Shown in pieces: positions 1-9,237 of a DNA stretch of 64,000 nucleotides. The DNA is from Natronosalvus halobius (GTDB lineage: Archaea > Halobacteriota > Halobacteria > Halobacteriales > Natrialbaceae). The stretch lies in assembly GCF_024138145.1 (NCBI RefSeq), contig NZ_CP099997.1, forward strand, positions 1,798,001-1,862,000, read 5' to 3'. The notes under the pieces were generated by a model, which ran no database searches, was not told where the DNA came from, and saw only the letters and a program-made list of their open reading frames with translations. The translations under genes were made by a program, and so were the position numbers. The stretch's first letter is position 1; every line of letters begins with the position of its first letter.

Positions 1-704
1 TAGCCACCGAAGCCGTGCGGGAACGCGCTGACGTGGTAGGCGTCCATCGGCCAGGTGAAGCCGTAGGTGTTGTCCTCGGGTGCGTGGTACTCTTCGGCGA
101 CCTCGAGCACTTCCTCGAACGTCTCGGGCGCCTCGTCGACGTACTCCTTGTTGTAGACGAGAGCGACGGTTTCGGCTGCGAATGGCAGGCCGAGGGTCGC
201 GCCGTCGTAGCGCGCCGAGTTCGCGTTCTCCCCGAAGTACTCCTCGGGATCGATGTTGAGGTTGTCGCTCTGGTCGCTCAGGAAGCCGTTTTCGTAGTAC
301 TTGCCGACCCAGTCGTGAGCCCAGACGAACAGTTCGGGACCGTCGCCGGCGGGAATCGACGCCGTCGTCTGGTCCTCGAGTTCCGACACCGCTTCCGGGC
401 TGATCGTGATGTCGTAGCTGTCGTTGAACTCCTCGATGTACGAGTCGAAGGAGTCCTGCTCACCTTCGCTGAGGTCGTGCCAGAGTTCGGCCTCGCCGGA
501 GACGCCTTCGGGTTCGACGGTCGGCCAGTCCTCGTCGTCCTCGTACTCGCCGTTGCCGTTGCCGTTTCCATTGCCGTCCCCGTCCCCGTTCCCGTTCCCA
601 TCACCGTTGCCGCTGGGGTCTTCGGTACTGATACATCCTGCGAGAGCGCCTGCCGCCGAGGCACCCGCGAGATACTTCACCAGCGTTCTCCTGTCCATTG
701 TCAT
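1..704 (-). CDS. Sugar ABC transporter substrate-binding lipoprotein (partial)
   Basis: The gene is read leftward and its C-terminus lies beyond the window edge. The N-terminus has a twin-arginine motif (MDRRTLVKYLAG) followed by a lipobox-like GALAGC, so the protein is probably Tat-exported and lipid-anchored. A Gly/Asn/Asp-rich linker (about residues 35-55) precedes a family 1 extracellular solute-binding fold. Text such as AELWHDLSEGEQDSF, GPELFVWAHDWVG and GLPFAAETVALVYNKEYV is typical of MalE-type maltose/maltodextrin binding proteins. Permease genes would be expected further left, in the same direction. The neighbouring glucosidases and MalK-like ATPase support a maltodextrin ligand, but this is inferred. 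ATG at 704 was chosen; a second ATG at 698 is equally possible. Confidence 0.85.
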   Translation of the reverse strand, partial: MTMDRRTLVKYLAGASAAGALAGCISTEDPSGNGDGNGNGDGDGNGNGNGNGEYEDDEDWPTVEPEGVSGEAELWHDLSEGEQDSFDSYIEEFNDSYDITISPEAVSELEDQTTASIPAGDGPELFVWAHDWVGKYYENGFLSDQSDNLNIDPEEYFGENANSARYDGATLGLPFAAETVALVYNKEYVDEAPETFEEVLEVAEEYHAPEDNTYGFTWPMDAYHVSAFPHGFGG

Positions 705-730
705 GGTGAATACGTGATGAATTATGACTT

Positions 731-742
731 CACCTATTTAGT
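731..742 (-). promoter_or_regulatory. Probable TATA element of the sugar-binding protein gene
   Basis: On the minus strand an AT-rich TAAATAGG element lies about 30 nt before the ATG at 704, in an otherwise GC-rich region. That spacing would start the transcript only a few nucleotides from the ATG, as in the near-leaderless mRNAs common in haloarchaea. Position and composition are seen; promoter function is inferred. Confidence 0.4.
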
Positions 743-774
743 CCTTTGGATGCGGATGCCAATCACACACGTGG

Positions 775-3258
775 TTACGGAGCGCCTCGTTCCGGGCGAA
801 GGACCTCAGTCGCCGTCTCGAGGGCCCAGACGTCCTCCCCGACGCTGACGGCGACGACACGCATCGGTGACAGTGCATTGTCCTTCTCGAGCGAGAACCG
901 TCCATTCGTGACCGCTCTCGTCTCAATTCCTGCGTCCGTCTGCACGACGAGGTAGTCGCCATCGGTGGTGCCCGAGACTGTCTTGCCATCGATCTCGACC
1001 TCGAGCGTCGGGGTTATCGAATCGCTCGATGTGCGGCTCTGACGACCTCGCTCGCGAAAAAAGTCCGCGACGATTTCGGGCGTTTCGACCGGACGTCCGG
1101 CGTCCATCGAGTGAGCGAGCCGAACGTACTGGGCGCAACTCCACGCCAGGGGCGTCGCAGCCGCCGTTCCGCTACCGAACGTCCAGCTGAACTCGGTCGT
1201 CTCCTCGCCGTCCCAGACCTGTTCTGGAAGCATCCGGCCGCTGTTGGCGAAGCCGGTCATCGTCTCCAGGAGGGCCTCCGGCTCGAGGTCGGCGTCGGTC
1301 TCGTCGGCGAGCAGTTCGTACTCGCCGCGCTCGCCTGTGAAGATCGGCCACAGTCGTCCCTTGCCCTCGTGCGTGAGGGACCAGGGTGCACCCGATCCGT
1401 CCGGCCCGTCGGCGGTCTGTTCGCCGTAGCCGTCGCCGTTGTAGCGGTACCAGGCGGGGCCGTGAGGGGTGTCGACGCGAATCGTTCCGTCGACGACGGC
1501 GAGCGAGTTGCGGACGACCTCGTCGTCCCAGGGAACGATTCCCAGCCGAACGAGCTCGAGAAAGCCTGCGTCGACGATTTCGCGTTCGTCGAGCGTTGGG
1601 CCGCCGTTGGCGAGGGTCCGCTCGCTCGCCTCGTCCGGTCGCCCGTCCGCGCTCACGCGAACGTAGTAGGGCGCGTCGTGCTCCTCGGTTCCCGAGTCCG
1701 TGGCGCACCACTCCTCGACGCCGCGCGACCAGTCGTCGGCGACCGCGAGGTAACGGATGGCATCCTCGTCGGCGCCCTCGCGGTCGGCGAACCAGGCCGC
1801 ACAGACGAGCGCGGCGACCTCGGCGGCGATCGTACTCGGGGAGTAACCCGCCTCCTCCTCCCATCGCTCCTGTTCGCTGTCGGGCCCGCTTCGCAAGATG
1901 TACTCCGCGATGGATCGCACGTCCTCGTAGTCGTAGCTGGCTCGATCGAGCCCGTAGCCGTGGCGATTCGCGAGCTGGTAGGCCATGACGGCCGGGAACG
2001 AGACGTTGTCCAGTTGCTCGCCGCCCCACCGCGTGGTCCCCTCGAGGTAGGTGTTCTGCGGGAGGAAGCCGTCGTCCTCGATCTGGTAGCGAAAGAGGTA
2101 CTCCGTGGCGTCGATCGCGCTCTCGACGTCGCCCATCGCCTCGAAGGCGGTCGAGACCTGGTAGAGGTCCCGCGACCAGACGAAGTTGTAGCCGTAGTCC
2201 GCCGCTTCGGTGGCCTCGACGCCGGTTCCCCAGGGAACTGAGGGAGATGCGAGGCCCGCCCCGACGAACGTCTTGTCCTCGACGGCCTTGAGAGTCATCG
2301 CCGCGAAGTCGTACTGGACGCGCCGGTCCGGATCGTCGGCGACGCTCGCGGGGACGTCCAGGTCAGCGAGATACGACTGCCAGGAGTCGACGTAGTCCTC
2401 GCGGATCGTCTCGAAGCCGCGCTCGAGTGCTCGCGTTGCTTCCACTCGGGCCGCGTCCACGTCCGCGTCGGTCGCGAATCCGAGCGCGACCTCGGTCTCG
2501 AGGGCAGCAACGCTACGCCCGACGCGAGCGCCGAATGAGACGATTTCCTCGCCCGAAGCCGCGGCGCCGGCGTCCCCCTCGAGCGGCTCCATTCCGTTCT
2601 CGCCACCCTCGCGGACCGCCGCCCAGTCGAACCCGTCCGCGGCCTCGAGTGCCAGCGCCACGCGGTATGGCTCACCGTCCTGGTCGTGGATGACAGTCGA
2701 TCCGCCGCCGGTGTCGGAGACGGCGAGGCCGTAGTCGTCAGTATCACCCACGCGTTCGGCGCGGGTGTGAACGCCTCGTGCGGATGGCGTCGGCTGGCCG
2801 ACGACGTAGACGTCGTACTCGGTGGGTGCGTTGGCCGCGTCGAAGACGAGCGAACAGCACAGCGCTTCGCTCTCGGTATCGACGGCGGTTTCGACGGTCA
2901 GCGTCCAGTCGTGGCCCGCCGCCGTCTCGCGAAACCGGTGTTCGTAGACGAGTGCGTCGTCGGCCGTCGGCGTCACGGTGCGCTCGAGCGTATCGGTCGC
3001 GCGCTGGGTCGGTCGACTCGTTCGTGCCACGTAGCCGTCACCGTCGGTGACGACGAACGACAGCGTTCGCAGGTTCATCACGTCCACGCGCGGGAACCGC
3101 GGTTCGGTGATCGCTCCGTCGGTCAGGGTACACCAGACGCGCGTTGGGTCCTCGGTGTCGTAGTCGTGGGGCGTCTCGAGTCCGTACGTTTCGCCGCTCG
3201 CCCAGCTTACGGTGGGAAATCGATTCGAGTCGTCGTGGGTCGAATTCGGTGTCGTCAT
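775..3258 (-). CDS. Glycoside hydrolase family 15 (glucoamylase-like)
   Basis: This 827-residue enzyme likely removes glucose from the ends of alpha-glucans. An N-terminal beta-rich domain (about 1-270) resembles the N domain of prokaryotic glucoamylases and glucodextranases. The (alpha/alpha)6 catalytic domain (about 290-720) shows GH15 landmarks: YNFVWSRDLYQ, GFLPQNTYLEG, RLWPIFTGERGEYEL and MLPEQVWDG, the last carrying the expected catalytic base Glu, followed by TPLAWSCAQYVRL. A short beta-rich tail (about 745-827) follows. No signal peptide is visible, so it probably acts in the cytoplasm on imported maltodextrins. It is divergent from the MalK-like gene across a 216 bp gap. The exact linkage specificity cannot be read from sequence. 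Confidence 0.88.
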   Translation of the reverse strand: MTTPNSTHDDSNRFPTVSWASGETYGLETPHDYDTEDPTRVWCTLTDGAITEPRFPRVDVMNLRTLSFVVTDGDGYVARTSRPTQRATDTLERTVTPTADDALVYEHRFRETAAGHDWTLTVETAVDTESEALCCSLVFDAANAPTEYDVYVVGQPTPSARGVHTRAERVGDTDDYGLAVSDTGGGSTVIHDQDGEPYRVALALEAADGFDWAAVREGGENGMEPLEGDAGAAASGEEIVSFGARVGRSVAALETEVALGFATDADVDAARVEATRALERGFETIREDYVDSWQSYLADLDVPASVADDPDRRVQYDFAAMTLKAVEDKTFVGAGLASPSVPWGTGVEATEAADYGYNFVWSRDLYQVSTAFEAMGDVESAIDATEYLFRYQIEDDGFLPQNTYLEGTTRWGGEQLDNVSFPAVMAYQLANRHGYGLDRASYDYEDVRSIAEYILRSGPDSEQERWEEEAGYSPSTIAAEVAALVCAAWFADREGADEDAIRYLAVADDWSRGVEEWCATDSGTEEHDAPYYVRVSADGRPDEASERTLANGGPTLDEREIVDAGFLELVRLGIVPWDDEVVRNSLAVVDGTIRVDTPHGPAWYRYNGDGYGEQTADGPDGSGAPWSLTHEGKGRLWPIFTGERGEYELLADETDADLEPEALLETMTGFANSGRMLPEQVWDGEETTEFSWTFGSGTAAATPLAWSCAQYVRLAHSMDAGRPVETPEIVADFFRERGRQSRTSSDSITPTLEVEIDGKTVSGTTDGDYLVVQTDAGIETRAVTNGRFSLEKDNALSPMRVVAVSVGEDVWALETATEVLRPERGAP

Positions 3259-3401
3259 GAGTGTCGGTCGTGGCTGCTCGCGCTGTCAGGACGGCCACGC
3301 GACTCTTTGGACGTTCCCGAGGGTCGAGACGGCGCGTTGACCGTGAGCGCCAGCAACCGCTGACGTTCGATACTGTGTCTCACACCGCCGCTGGTAAAAG
3401 T

Positions 3402-3414
3402 ACTACGAAATAGT
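3402..3414. promoter_or_regulatory. Small palindrome between divergent sugar genes (candidate operator)
   Basis: ACTA-CGAAA-TAGT, a 4+5+4 inverted repeat, lies in the AT-richer part of the gap between the GH15 gene at 3258 and the MalK-like gene at 3475. It is a plausible site for the TrmB-type regulator encoded at 9238. It does not match the TACT-N7/8-GAGTA motif I recall for Halobacterium TrmB, so the assignment is speculative. Confidence 0.25.
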
Positions 3415-3442
3415 GCATCATTCGTTCGAAATCGAGGAAAAG

Positions 3443-3450
3443 AATTATAT
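3443..3450 (+). promoter_or_regulatory. TATA box of the MalK-like gene
   Basis: AATTATAT ends 25 nt before the ATG at 3475. This is the spacing expected for a leaderless haloarchaeal transcript whose first base is at or near the A of the start codon. It is the only strong AT stretch in the gap facing this gene. Confidence 0.5.
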
Positions 3451-3474
3451 GTGCGATTCACTCACACCTAGGAA

Positions 3475-4605
3475 ATGGCGAGTCTGAGAGTCGAGAACCT
3501 CCGAAAGGAGTACGACCGCGGAGCAATCGTCGCCGTCGACGATCTGAACCTCGAGGTCGAGGACGGCGAGTTCGTCACCGTCGTCGGGCCGTCGGGGTGT
3601 GGGAAAACGACGACGCTGCGCATGATCGCCGGCCTCGAGAAGCCGACGAGCGGGTCGATCTCCCTCGGCGACGAGGACGTTACGAACCAGAGCGCCCGGA
3701 ACCGGGACATCGCGATGGTGTTCCAGAACTACGCGCTCTACCCGCACAAGACGGTCTTCCAGAACATGGCTTTCGGCCTGCGAATGAGTACGGACCTGTC
3801 GAAAGCCGAGCGAGCGGAGAAGGTCCAGTGGGCAGCCGAGATGATGGACATCGAGGAACTCCTCGATCAGAAACCCGACGAACTCTCCGGCGGCCAGAAA
3901 CAGCGCGTCGCCCTCGGGCGAGCCATCGTCCGTGAGCCCAAACTGTTCCTGTTCGACGAACCGCTCTCGAACCTCGACGCGAAGCTCCGGACCACGATGC
4001 GCGCCGAGATCCAGCGCCTCCAGGACGAACTCGGCATCACCTCCGTCTACGTTACCCACGACCAGGAGGAGGCGATGACCATGGGTGACAAAATCGTCAT
4101 CCTCAACGACGGCGAACTCCAGCAAGTCGGCGCGCCGACTCACGTGTACGACGAACCCGCGAACGCGTTCGTCGGCGGCTTCGTCGGTTCGCCCTCGATG
4201 AACTTCATCGACGTCGTCGCCCGCACGTCCGGCAACTCGCTCGTCCTCACCGACGGCGCAGACTTCCGCTTCTCGCTGTCACCCGAGTACGCCGCCGATA
4301 TCGACGTCCAGGACGGACAGCCGGTCACCCTCGGCATCCGCCCCGAGGACGTCTACACGGCCGATCCCGGTTCGGACGGCATCCAGACGACGGTCGACGT
4401 CCTCGAGCCGATCGGGAGCGACAACTACCTCTACCTCGACGTCCAGGAGGACTTCATCGCTCGCGTCAACGCCGACGTCAAGCCAACCGTGGGCGAGAGC
4501 ATCGAGATCACGTTCGACGAATCGAAGATCCGACTCTTCGACCGGGACACCGGCGAATCCTTGCTCCACCCCCAGCGACGTGAGCCGGCGACCCCGGAAG
4601 CCTGA
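3475..4605 (+). CDS. MalK/UgpC-type sugar ABC transporter ATPase
   Basis: This 376-residue ATPase energises import of a sugar or polyol. All ABC motifs are intact: Walker A GPSGCGKT (38-45, K44), Q-loop Q84, signature LSGGQ (137-141), Walker B LFLFDE (157-162, E162), D-loop SNLD and switch H195. The C-terminal half (about 240-376) is the MOBE/TOBE-like domain of the MalK/UgpC/MsmX family. Members of this family can serve several permeases, which fits its position away from the binding-protein gene on the opposite strand. It is probably leaderless and followed by a T-rich terminator-like run at 4611. Maltodextrin as substrate is inferred from context. Confidence 0.9.
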   Translation: MASLRVENLRKEYDRGAIVAVDDLNLEVEDGEFVTVVGPSGCGKTTTLRMIAGLEKPTSGSISLGDEDVTNQSARNRDIAMVFQNYALYPHKTVFQNMAFGLRMSTDLSKAERAEKVQWAAEMMDIEELLDQKPDELSGGQKQRVALGRAIVREPKLFLFDEPLSNLDAKLRTTMRAEIQRLQDELGITSVYVTHDQEEAMTMGDKIVILNDGELQQVGAPTHVYDEPANAFVGGFVGSPSMNFIDVVARTSGNSLVLTDGADFRFSLSPEYAADIDVQDGQPVTLGIRPEDVYTADPGSDGIQTTVDVLEPIGSDNYLYLDVQEDFIARVNADVKPTVGESIEITFDESKIRLFDRDTGESLLHPQRREPATPEA

Positions 4606-4610
4606 TCGCG

Positions 4611-4618
4611 TTTTTCTT
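4611..4618 (+). terminator. T-run after the MalK-like gene
   Basis: TTTTTCTT begins six bases after the stop codon. Short poly-T tracts are the usual archaeal terminator signal and there is no obvious hairpin. Confidence 0.35.
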
Positions 4619-4803
4619 CGCGTCCGCGAGTCGATACTCGAGTTCCGTCGTGCACAATCGCGGCGACCCGGAGTTGCTTCCCGGGTCGACTCACGTTCGA
4701 TCGGCCAGCGGAGACTCCGCTCGACGGAGGAGGGTAGAATTCGTGATCGGTATCCACGGGGTTCGACCCGACACGAGCGTCGACGTCGGGACGGAACAGC
4801 CGA

Positions 4804-6900
4804 TCAGTTCGAGACTGGCGTCGAATGCTCCGGCCGAACCGGTTCGCCGATCTCGCACAGCTGCGCGATCGTCGCCAGCCGGAGCGCGTGAGGCCACCCG
4901 AGCGGCGTCGCGCTGTCGGGGGTGCCGTCGTCGAAGACCTGCTCTGGCAGGTAGCCCGACTCGAGGCAGAGACTCCCTCCAGGGAACAGTTCCGCGAGGA
5001 GGTTGCGGGCGCGCTCGAGGTACGTGTCGTCCCCGAGCAAGCGAGCGAGCGAGACGGCGGCGTTGGCTCCCCAGGCCGTCGAGACGGTCCAGATCTTCTC
5101 GTCTGCCTGCGTTCGGGTGCGCCAGTCGTCGCCCTCGAAGCGGATCAACCCGGTGACGGCGTCGGTCTTCCGGGCGAGTCCGTCCAGCGTCGCGTCGACG
5201 TGCTGGCGGAGTCGTTCACGGCGTTCGTCGTCGACCGACTCGAGCACGTCGTAGGCCGCGTGGGCGTCGACGAGTGCGAACGTGCTCGAGTCCAGCCGCG
5301 CGTCGAGGTCGCCGTCGCGTTCCCGGAGCGCGTAGATGCCGCGGTCGTCGTCCCAGAGCCGATCGAGGCCGCGGTAGACGGTCCGCGCCTGCTCGCGGGC
5401 GTGTGCTCGCAGTTCCTCGTCGATGGGGGCCGCCGCGACGGCGGCATACGCGTGGAGAAACGTCGCGGCAGTGTGGGTGAAGCGCCCGGCCATGTTCTCC
5501 CAGGCGTTCTGGCAGGCGACCGGCAGCCCGTCTTCGGCGAGGGTGTCGTCGAGCCCAGCGAGCCCTCGGTCGATGATGGGTTCGGCCTCGCGAGCCCGTT
5601 CGTCGCTCGTCCCCGCGTACGTCGCGAGGTACGAGAGGACGCTGGCGGTCTGGTCGGCCTGGTAGTCCACGCCGTCGCCACCGATATGGTCGTTCGCCCA
5701 GCCGGGCGCGAGCGAGCCGTCGTTCGGCCAGACCCGGTGGGGCCAGGTGCCGTCCTCGAGCTGGACATCGGCGTAGAAGGACGCGCTGTGTTCATGGACG
5801 GTCTCGAGGTTCAGGTCGAGGGCGTCCGCGCTCTCGAGGAGGAAGCGGGCGATTTCGGCGTCGTCGCGGAACCAGGTGTAGCCGTAGCCCCCGGAGTACT
5901 CGTAGTGAGGGTCGAAGTCGGGGCCGGCCATGCGACTGCCGCGCTCGCTCGAGAGGACGCCGAGGACGCGGAGGTCATCGACGACGGCTCCGTGCTCGAG
6001 GTCCGCTGTCTCGGTCTCGGTCTCGGTTTCGGTCTCGGTCTCGGTCCCGGTCTCGGTCCCGGTCCCGGCATCGGCGCTTCCCTCCCGACCCGCGGAAATC
6101 GAGGGCGCCGCCGCCCGGATCGATTCGACGTCAGCGAGTGCGGTCGTTCGTTCGACGAGGTCCTCTACGACGGCCGACGACTCGGGCGCGTCGGTGAGAC
6201 GGCTGACGACCGTCGCGCTCCCGTCCTGGAACGGCACGAAGCCGAGCACGTACCCGCCGAGTCGGCCGTCCTCGTACTGGCCCGTCTCCTCGCCTCGGGG
6301 GAAGTCCACGGGTTCGTCGTCGAGAACGTCCGCCAGTCGTTCGGGAAGCTGACCGCCGACCGTCTCGAAGCGGGGTTCGCTCGTCAGGAAGTCGTGTTCC
6401 GCTCGATGGTACACCTCGACGACGCCCGGGTCGTCGTAGACGAGTTGCCCGATCCGGTCGTCGCGTCCCCCTGGCGCGAACGAGACGAACGCCGCGAGCG
6501 CGTCGGCGCTCCCCTCGGCGACGGTGACGTGGGTCACGTGCAAATCATCGAGCGTGAGGTCAAGGCGCTCCAGTTCGAGTCTAATGTCGAGGTCGCGGTC
6601 CTCACCGGCGAAGGTCGTCTCGACCAGCGCTGTGTCGTCGACGTAGGTCTGGGACGTCGTCTCGAGTCCGTCGAGCCACTGTATCTCGCCGTCGACCCGG
6701 ACGCCGAACCGGGAGCGGTCGATGCCGTAGCAGCCAGTGAGCGGATAGGAGAAGTCTCGAAGCGTTCCATCTCGGCCGACGTGGACGGTTCGGCCGGCCA
6801 GTCCAGAGAAACGGCCGCTCGTGGTCCGGCGCTCGCCGGGGAACACGGTCGGGGACCCCTGGTGTCGTTTGTAGTCGTCGAGCGCGGCGCGTAGCGTCAT
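4804..6900 (-). CDS. Glycoside hydrolase family 15-like glucosidase
   Basis: This is a second GH15-type protein (698 residues), distinct from the one at 775. The N-terminal half (1-270) is beta-rich. The helical catalytic half (about 310-680) contains SGGYGYTWFRDDAEI, DGTWPHRVWPNDGS, the acceptor region around GVDYQADQTASVLSYL, and ESGYLPEQVFDDGTPDSATPLGW with the expected catalytic Glu in LPEQ. There is no signal peptide, so a cytoplasmic role on maltodextrin or glycogen-like glucans is likely. A Thr-Glu/Gly-Thr repeat from a 6 bp DNA repeat (about residues 278-298) sits between the two domains, where length variation should be tolerated. It is divergent from the GH13 gene across 127 bp. The preferred linkage is unknown. 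Confidence 0.85.
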   Translation of the reverse strand: MTLRAALDDYKRHQGSPTVFPGERRTTSGRFSGLAGRTVHVGRDGTLRDFSYPLTGCYGIDRSRFGVRVDGEIQWLDGLETTSQTYVDDTALVETTFAGEDRDLDIRLELERLDLTLDDLHVTHVTVAEGSADALAAFVSFAPGGRDDRIGQLVYDDPGVVEVYHRAEHDFLTSEPRFETVGGQLPERLADVLDDEPVDFPRGEETGQYEDGRLGGYVLGFVPFQDGSATVVSRLTDAPESSAVVEDLVERTTALADVESIRAAAPSISAGREGSADAGTGTETGTETETETETETETADLEHGAVVDDLRVLGVLSSERGSRMAGPDFDPHYEYSGGYGYTWFRDDAEIARFLLESADALDLNLETVHEHSASFYADVQLEDGTWPHRVWPNDGSLAPGWANDHIGGDGVDYQADQTASVLSYLATYAGTSDERAREAEPIIDRGLAGLDDTLAEDGLPVACQNAWENMAGRFTHTAATFLHAYAAVAAAPIDEELRAHAREQARTVYRGLDRLWDDDRGIYALRERDGDLDARLDSSTFALVDAHAAYDVLESVDDERRERLRQHVDATLDGLARKTDAVTGLIRFEGDDWRTRTQADEKIWTVSTAWGANAAVSLARLLGDDTYLERARNLLAELFPGGSLCLESGYLPEQVFDDGTPDSATPLGWPHALRLATIAQLCEIGEPVRPEHSTPVSN
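6009..6068. repeat. In-frame hexanucleotide repeat inside the GH15-like gene
   Basis: About ten near-perfect TCTCGG/TCCCGG hexamers encode alternating Thr-Glu and Gly-Thr in the interdomain linker. Because the unit is 6 bp, slippage keeps the reading frame. Confidence 0.9.
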
Positions 6901-6923
6901 TGACTCTGACCACGAACGGCGGG

Positions 6924-6945
6924 TACAAAAGTATGTTGTAAAATT
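6924..6945 (-). promoter_or_regulatory. AT-rich promoter region of the GH15-like gene
   Basis: On the minus strand, a run containing CATACTTTTGTAC and CTAATTTTAC lies 24-45 nt upstream of the ATG at 6900. It includes the inverted repeat TAC-AAAA-GTA. It is placed to act as a TATA box and possibly a regulator site for a near-leaderless transcript. Confidence 0.35.
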
Positions 6946-7027
6946 AGTTCACAGTTGATCATGGCGTAGCGGGTCGGAGACGGCCGGAGACCAAAGGCGT
7001 AAGAGGAACGCCTGAAATGGCGTAGGT

Positions 7028-9142
7028 ATGCGACACCCCGGACCACCCCGTTTCGTCGCCGTCGGCGAGTCCGTCGAACTCGCCCCCCGTGATCCCGATC
7101 CGACAGCCGCCTATCGGTGGCGCGTCCTCGCAAAGCCGGACGTGAGCGACCTCGAAGCGCCCGAGACCGCGGTCTGGCACGCCGAACCCGACGTGCCCGG
7201 AACCTACAAATTCGAGTGCGCGGGACCCGACGGTACCGCCGTCCAGCGCGTCAGGGCGTTCCCCGACGTTCGCCGCGAGACGACCTTCGAACTCGACCGC
7301 GACGAACTCCCTAAACACGACGCGGGGGACGTGTCGGTCATCGGGCCGTTCAACGAGCACCTCGCCGGCCGCGACCGACCCAGGCTCCAGGACGGCACCT
7401 ACGTGTTCGACGTCGAACTGCCGCCGGGCGACCATCGACACGGGTTCGTCCTCGGCGAAGGGAGCGAACACGACGTCTGGACCGAGACGACGGTTCCGGG
7501 CCCCGCCCGCCCGCAAATTCGCCTCGACGGCCAGGTCGAAGACGAGACGGTGGTGATCGGCGCCGACGCGACGGCCGGCGCCGGCAGCGAGTTCGCGGAC
7601 GACGAACTGACCGTCGAGTTCCTGATCGACGACCGGGACGGCCTGGACGACGGCGTGCTCGAGGCCGACGGCCACGAGGCCCGCCTCCCGCTTCGGGCCC
7701 TCAAGTCCGTGGCCGTTGACGACCCGGTTCGCGTCCACGCCGTCGCCGTCGGCGAACGTCACAGCGTCGCGGACTGCGTCGCCGTCTCGCCGGACGGGTC
7801 GGTCGACCGCGTGAACGACCCGCCGGCGTGGATTCGCGACGCCGTCGTCTACGAAGTGTTCGTTCGATCGTTCACCGACGAGGGGACGTTCGAGTCGTTC
7901 GAACGTCGCGTCCCCTACCTCGAGTCGCTGGGCGTCGACTGCATCTGGCTCACGCCTGTCCTGGAGAGCCCGACGAAACACGGCTACCACACGACGGACT
8001 ACTTCGACACGGCTTCGGACCTGGGCTCTCGAGACGCGTTCGAGTCGTTCGTCGACCGCTGCCACGAGGCGGGCATTCGTGTCGTCTTCGACCTCGTGAT
8101 CAACCATACTGCTCGCGAGCACGCGAACTTCGACCTGAGCGCCGCCGGGGTCGACGACTACGCCGACTGGTACGTCTGGGAGCCGTTCGAGGGGAGCCAC
8201 CTGACCGAGAGCGACCTCGAGAAGGGACGAGACGAGTACGGCCCCCCGCGACGGTACCTCCCTGATCGAGGCACCGAGCTCGCCCAGTATTACTTCAACT
8301 GGCGGAACATCCCGAACGTCAACTTCGACTCGCTCGCGGTTCGACGGTACATGCTCGACGTCGTCGACGAGTGGGCGGACGTGGTCGACGGCTACCGGTG
8401 TGACGTCGCCTGGGGCGTCCCTCACGGTTTCTGGAAGGAGGTCCACGACCAGCTCGAGGGCCGGGATCCCGAGTTCCTCCTGCTCGACGAGACGATTCCC
8501 CGCGATCCGGCGTACGCCGAGGCCGAGTTCGACGTTCACTACGACACCACCCTCTACTGGACGCTGGTCGACGTCGGAAAGGGCGAGGCGCCCGCCGAAT
8601 CGATCCTCGAGGCCGCCCGGGCACCGGATCGAGAGGGGTTCCCCGACTGGTCGCTCCACATGCGCTACGTCGAGAACCACGACGAGGATCGCTACCTCGA
8701 GACCTGCGGCCCACACGCCCAGCGCGCGGCCGTCGCGGCAGTCCTCACGCTCCCCGGTGTCCCCATGATCTACTACGGCCAGGAGCGGGGTGCGACCGGC
8801 TACCGACAACCGATGCCCTGGGAGGGCGACGGCGAGTCCACTGCGTTCCACCGGCGGCTCGTAGCCGCCCGTCGATCCGAACCCGCCCTCTCCCAAGGGA
8901 CGCTCCAGGATCTCACGTACGACGCCGATACTGACGCGGCCGTCGCGTTCGTTCGGGACCAGGAGAATCAGCGCGTCGTCGTGGCGCTGAACTTCGGCGA
9001 GGAACTCGCGACGATCACGTTCGACGCGACGGTCCCGGTCGACCCGACGGACCTCGTCACCGGGACCCCGGTCGACTGCGAGACAGATGGGAGCGAGACG
9101 ACGATCACCGTGGACGACGTGGTCGTCCTCGAGACGAGGTAG
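7028..9142 (+). CDS. GH13 alpha-amylase family enzyme (cyclomaltodextrinase/neopullulanase type)
   Basis: A 704-residue alpha-glucan hydrolase. An N-terminal beta-sandwich extension (about 1-260) with an FNEH-containing segment precedes the TIM barrel and resembles the N domain of maltogenic amylases. All GH13 regions are visible: region I DLVINHT, region II GYRCDVAWG with nucleophile D459, region III FLLLDET with acid/base E488, and region IV YVENHDED with D552. A short C-terminal beta domain follows. No signal peptide is present, so it should act on imported maltodextrins together with the GH15 enzymes. It is divergent from the gene at 6900 and followed 95 bp later by the TrmB gene. Transglycosylation activity cannot be excluded. 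Confidence 0.9.
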   Translation: MRHPGPPRFVAVGESVELAPRDPDPTAAYRWRVLAKPDVSDLEAPETAVWHAEPDVPGTYKFECAGPDGTAVQRVRAFPDVRRETTFELDRDELPKHDAGDVSVIGPFNEHLAGRDRPRLQDGTYVFDVELPPGDHRHGFVLGEGSEHDVWTETTVPGPARPQIRLDGQVEDETVVIGADATAGAGSEFADDELTVEFLIDDRDGLDDGVLEADGHEARLPLRALKSVAVDDPVRVHAVAVGERHSVADCVAVSPDGSVDRVNDPPAWIRDAVVYEVFVRSFTDEGTFESFERRVPYLESLGVDCIWLTPVLESPTKHGYHTTDYFDTASDLGSRDAFESFVDRCHEAGIRVVFDLVINHTAREHANFDLSAAGVDDYADWYVWEPFEGSHLTESDLEKGRDEYGPPRRYLPDRGTELAQYYFNWRNIPNVNFDSLAVRRYMLDVVDEWADVVDGYRCDVAWGVPHGFWKEVHDQLEGRDPEFLLLDETIPRDPAYAEAEFDVHYDTTLYWTLVDVGKGEAPAESILEAARAPDREGFPDWSLHMRYVENHDEDRYLETCGPHAQRAAVAAVLTLPGVPMIYYGQERGATGYRQPMPWEGDGESTAFHRRLVAARRSEPALSQGTLQDLTYDADTDAAVAFVRDQENQRVVVALNFGEELATITFDATVPVDPTDLVTGTPVDCETDGSETTITVDDVVVLETR

Positions 9143-9237
9143 GATACGGGCCGATCCTCAGTCCCTCACCCTTCCCACCCTCGTTCACTCTACCGCCGAG
9201 CAGAACACTCATTGTACCCGACTATCCAACAGTCCGT

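Noticed and set aside
15-848. Long plus-strand frame opposite the sugar-binding protein gene
   Set aside because: Antisense shadow of a GC-rich gene; the minus strand encodes a clear Tat lipoprotein.
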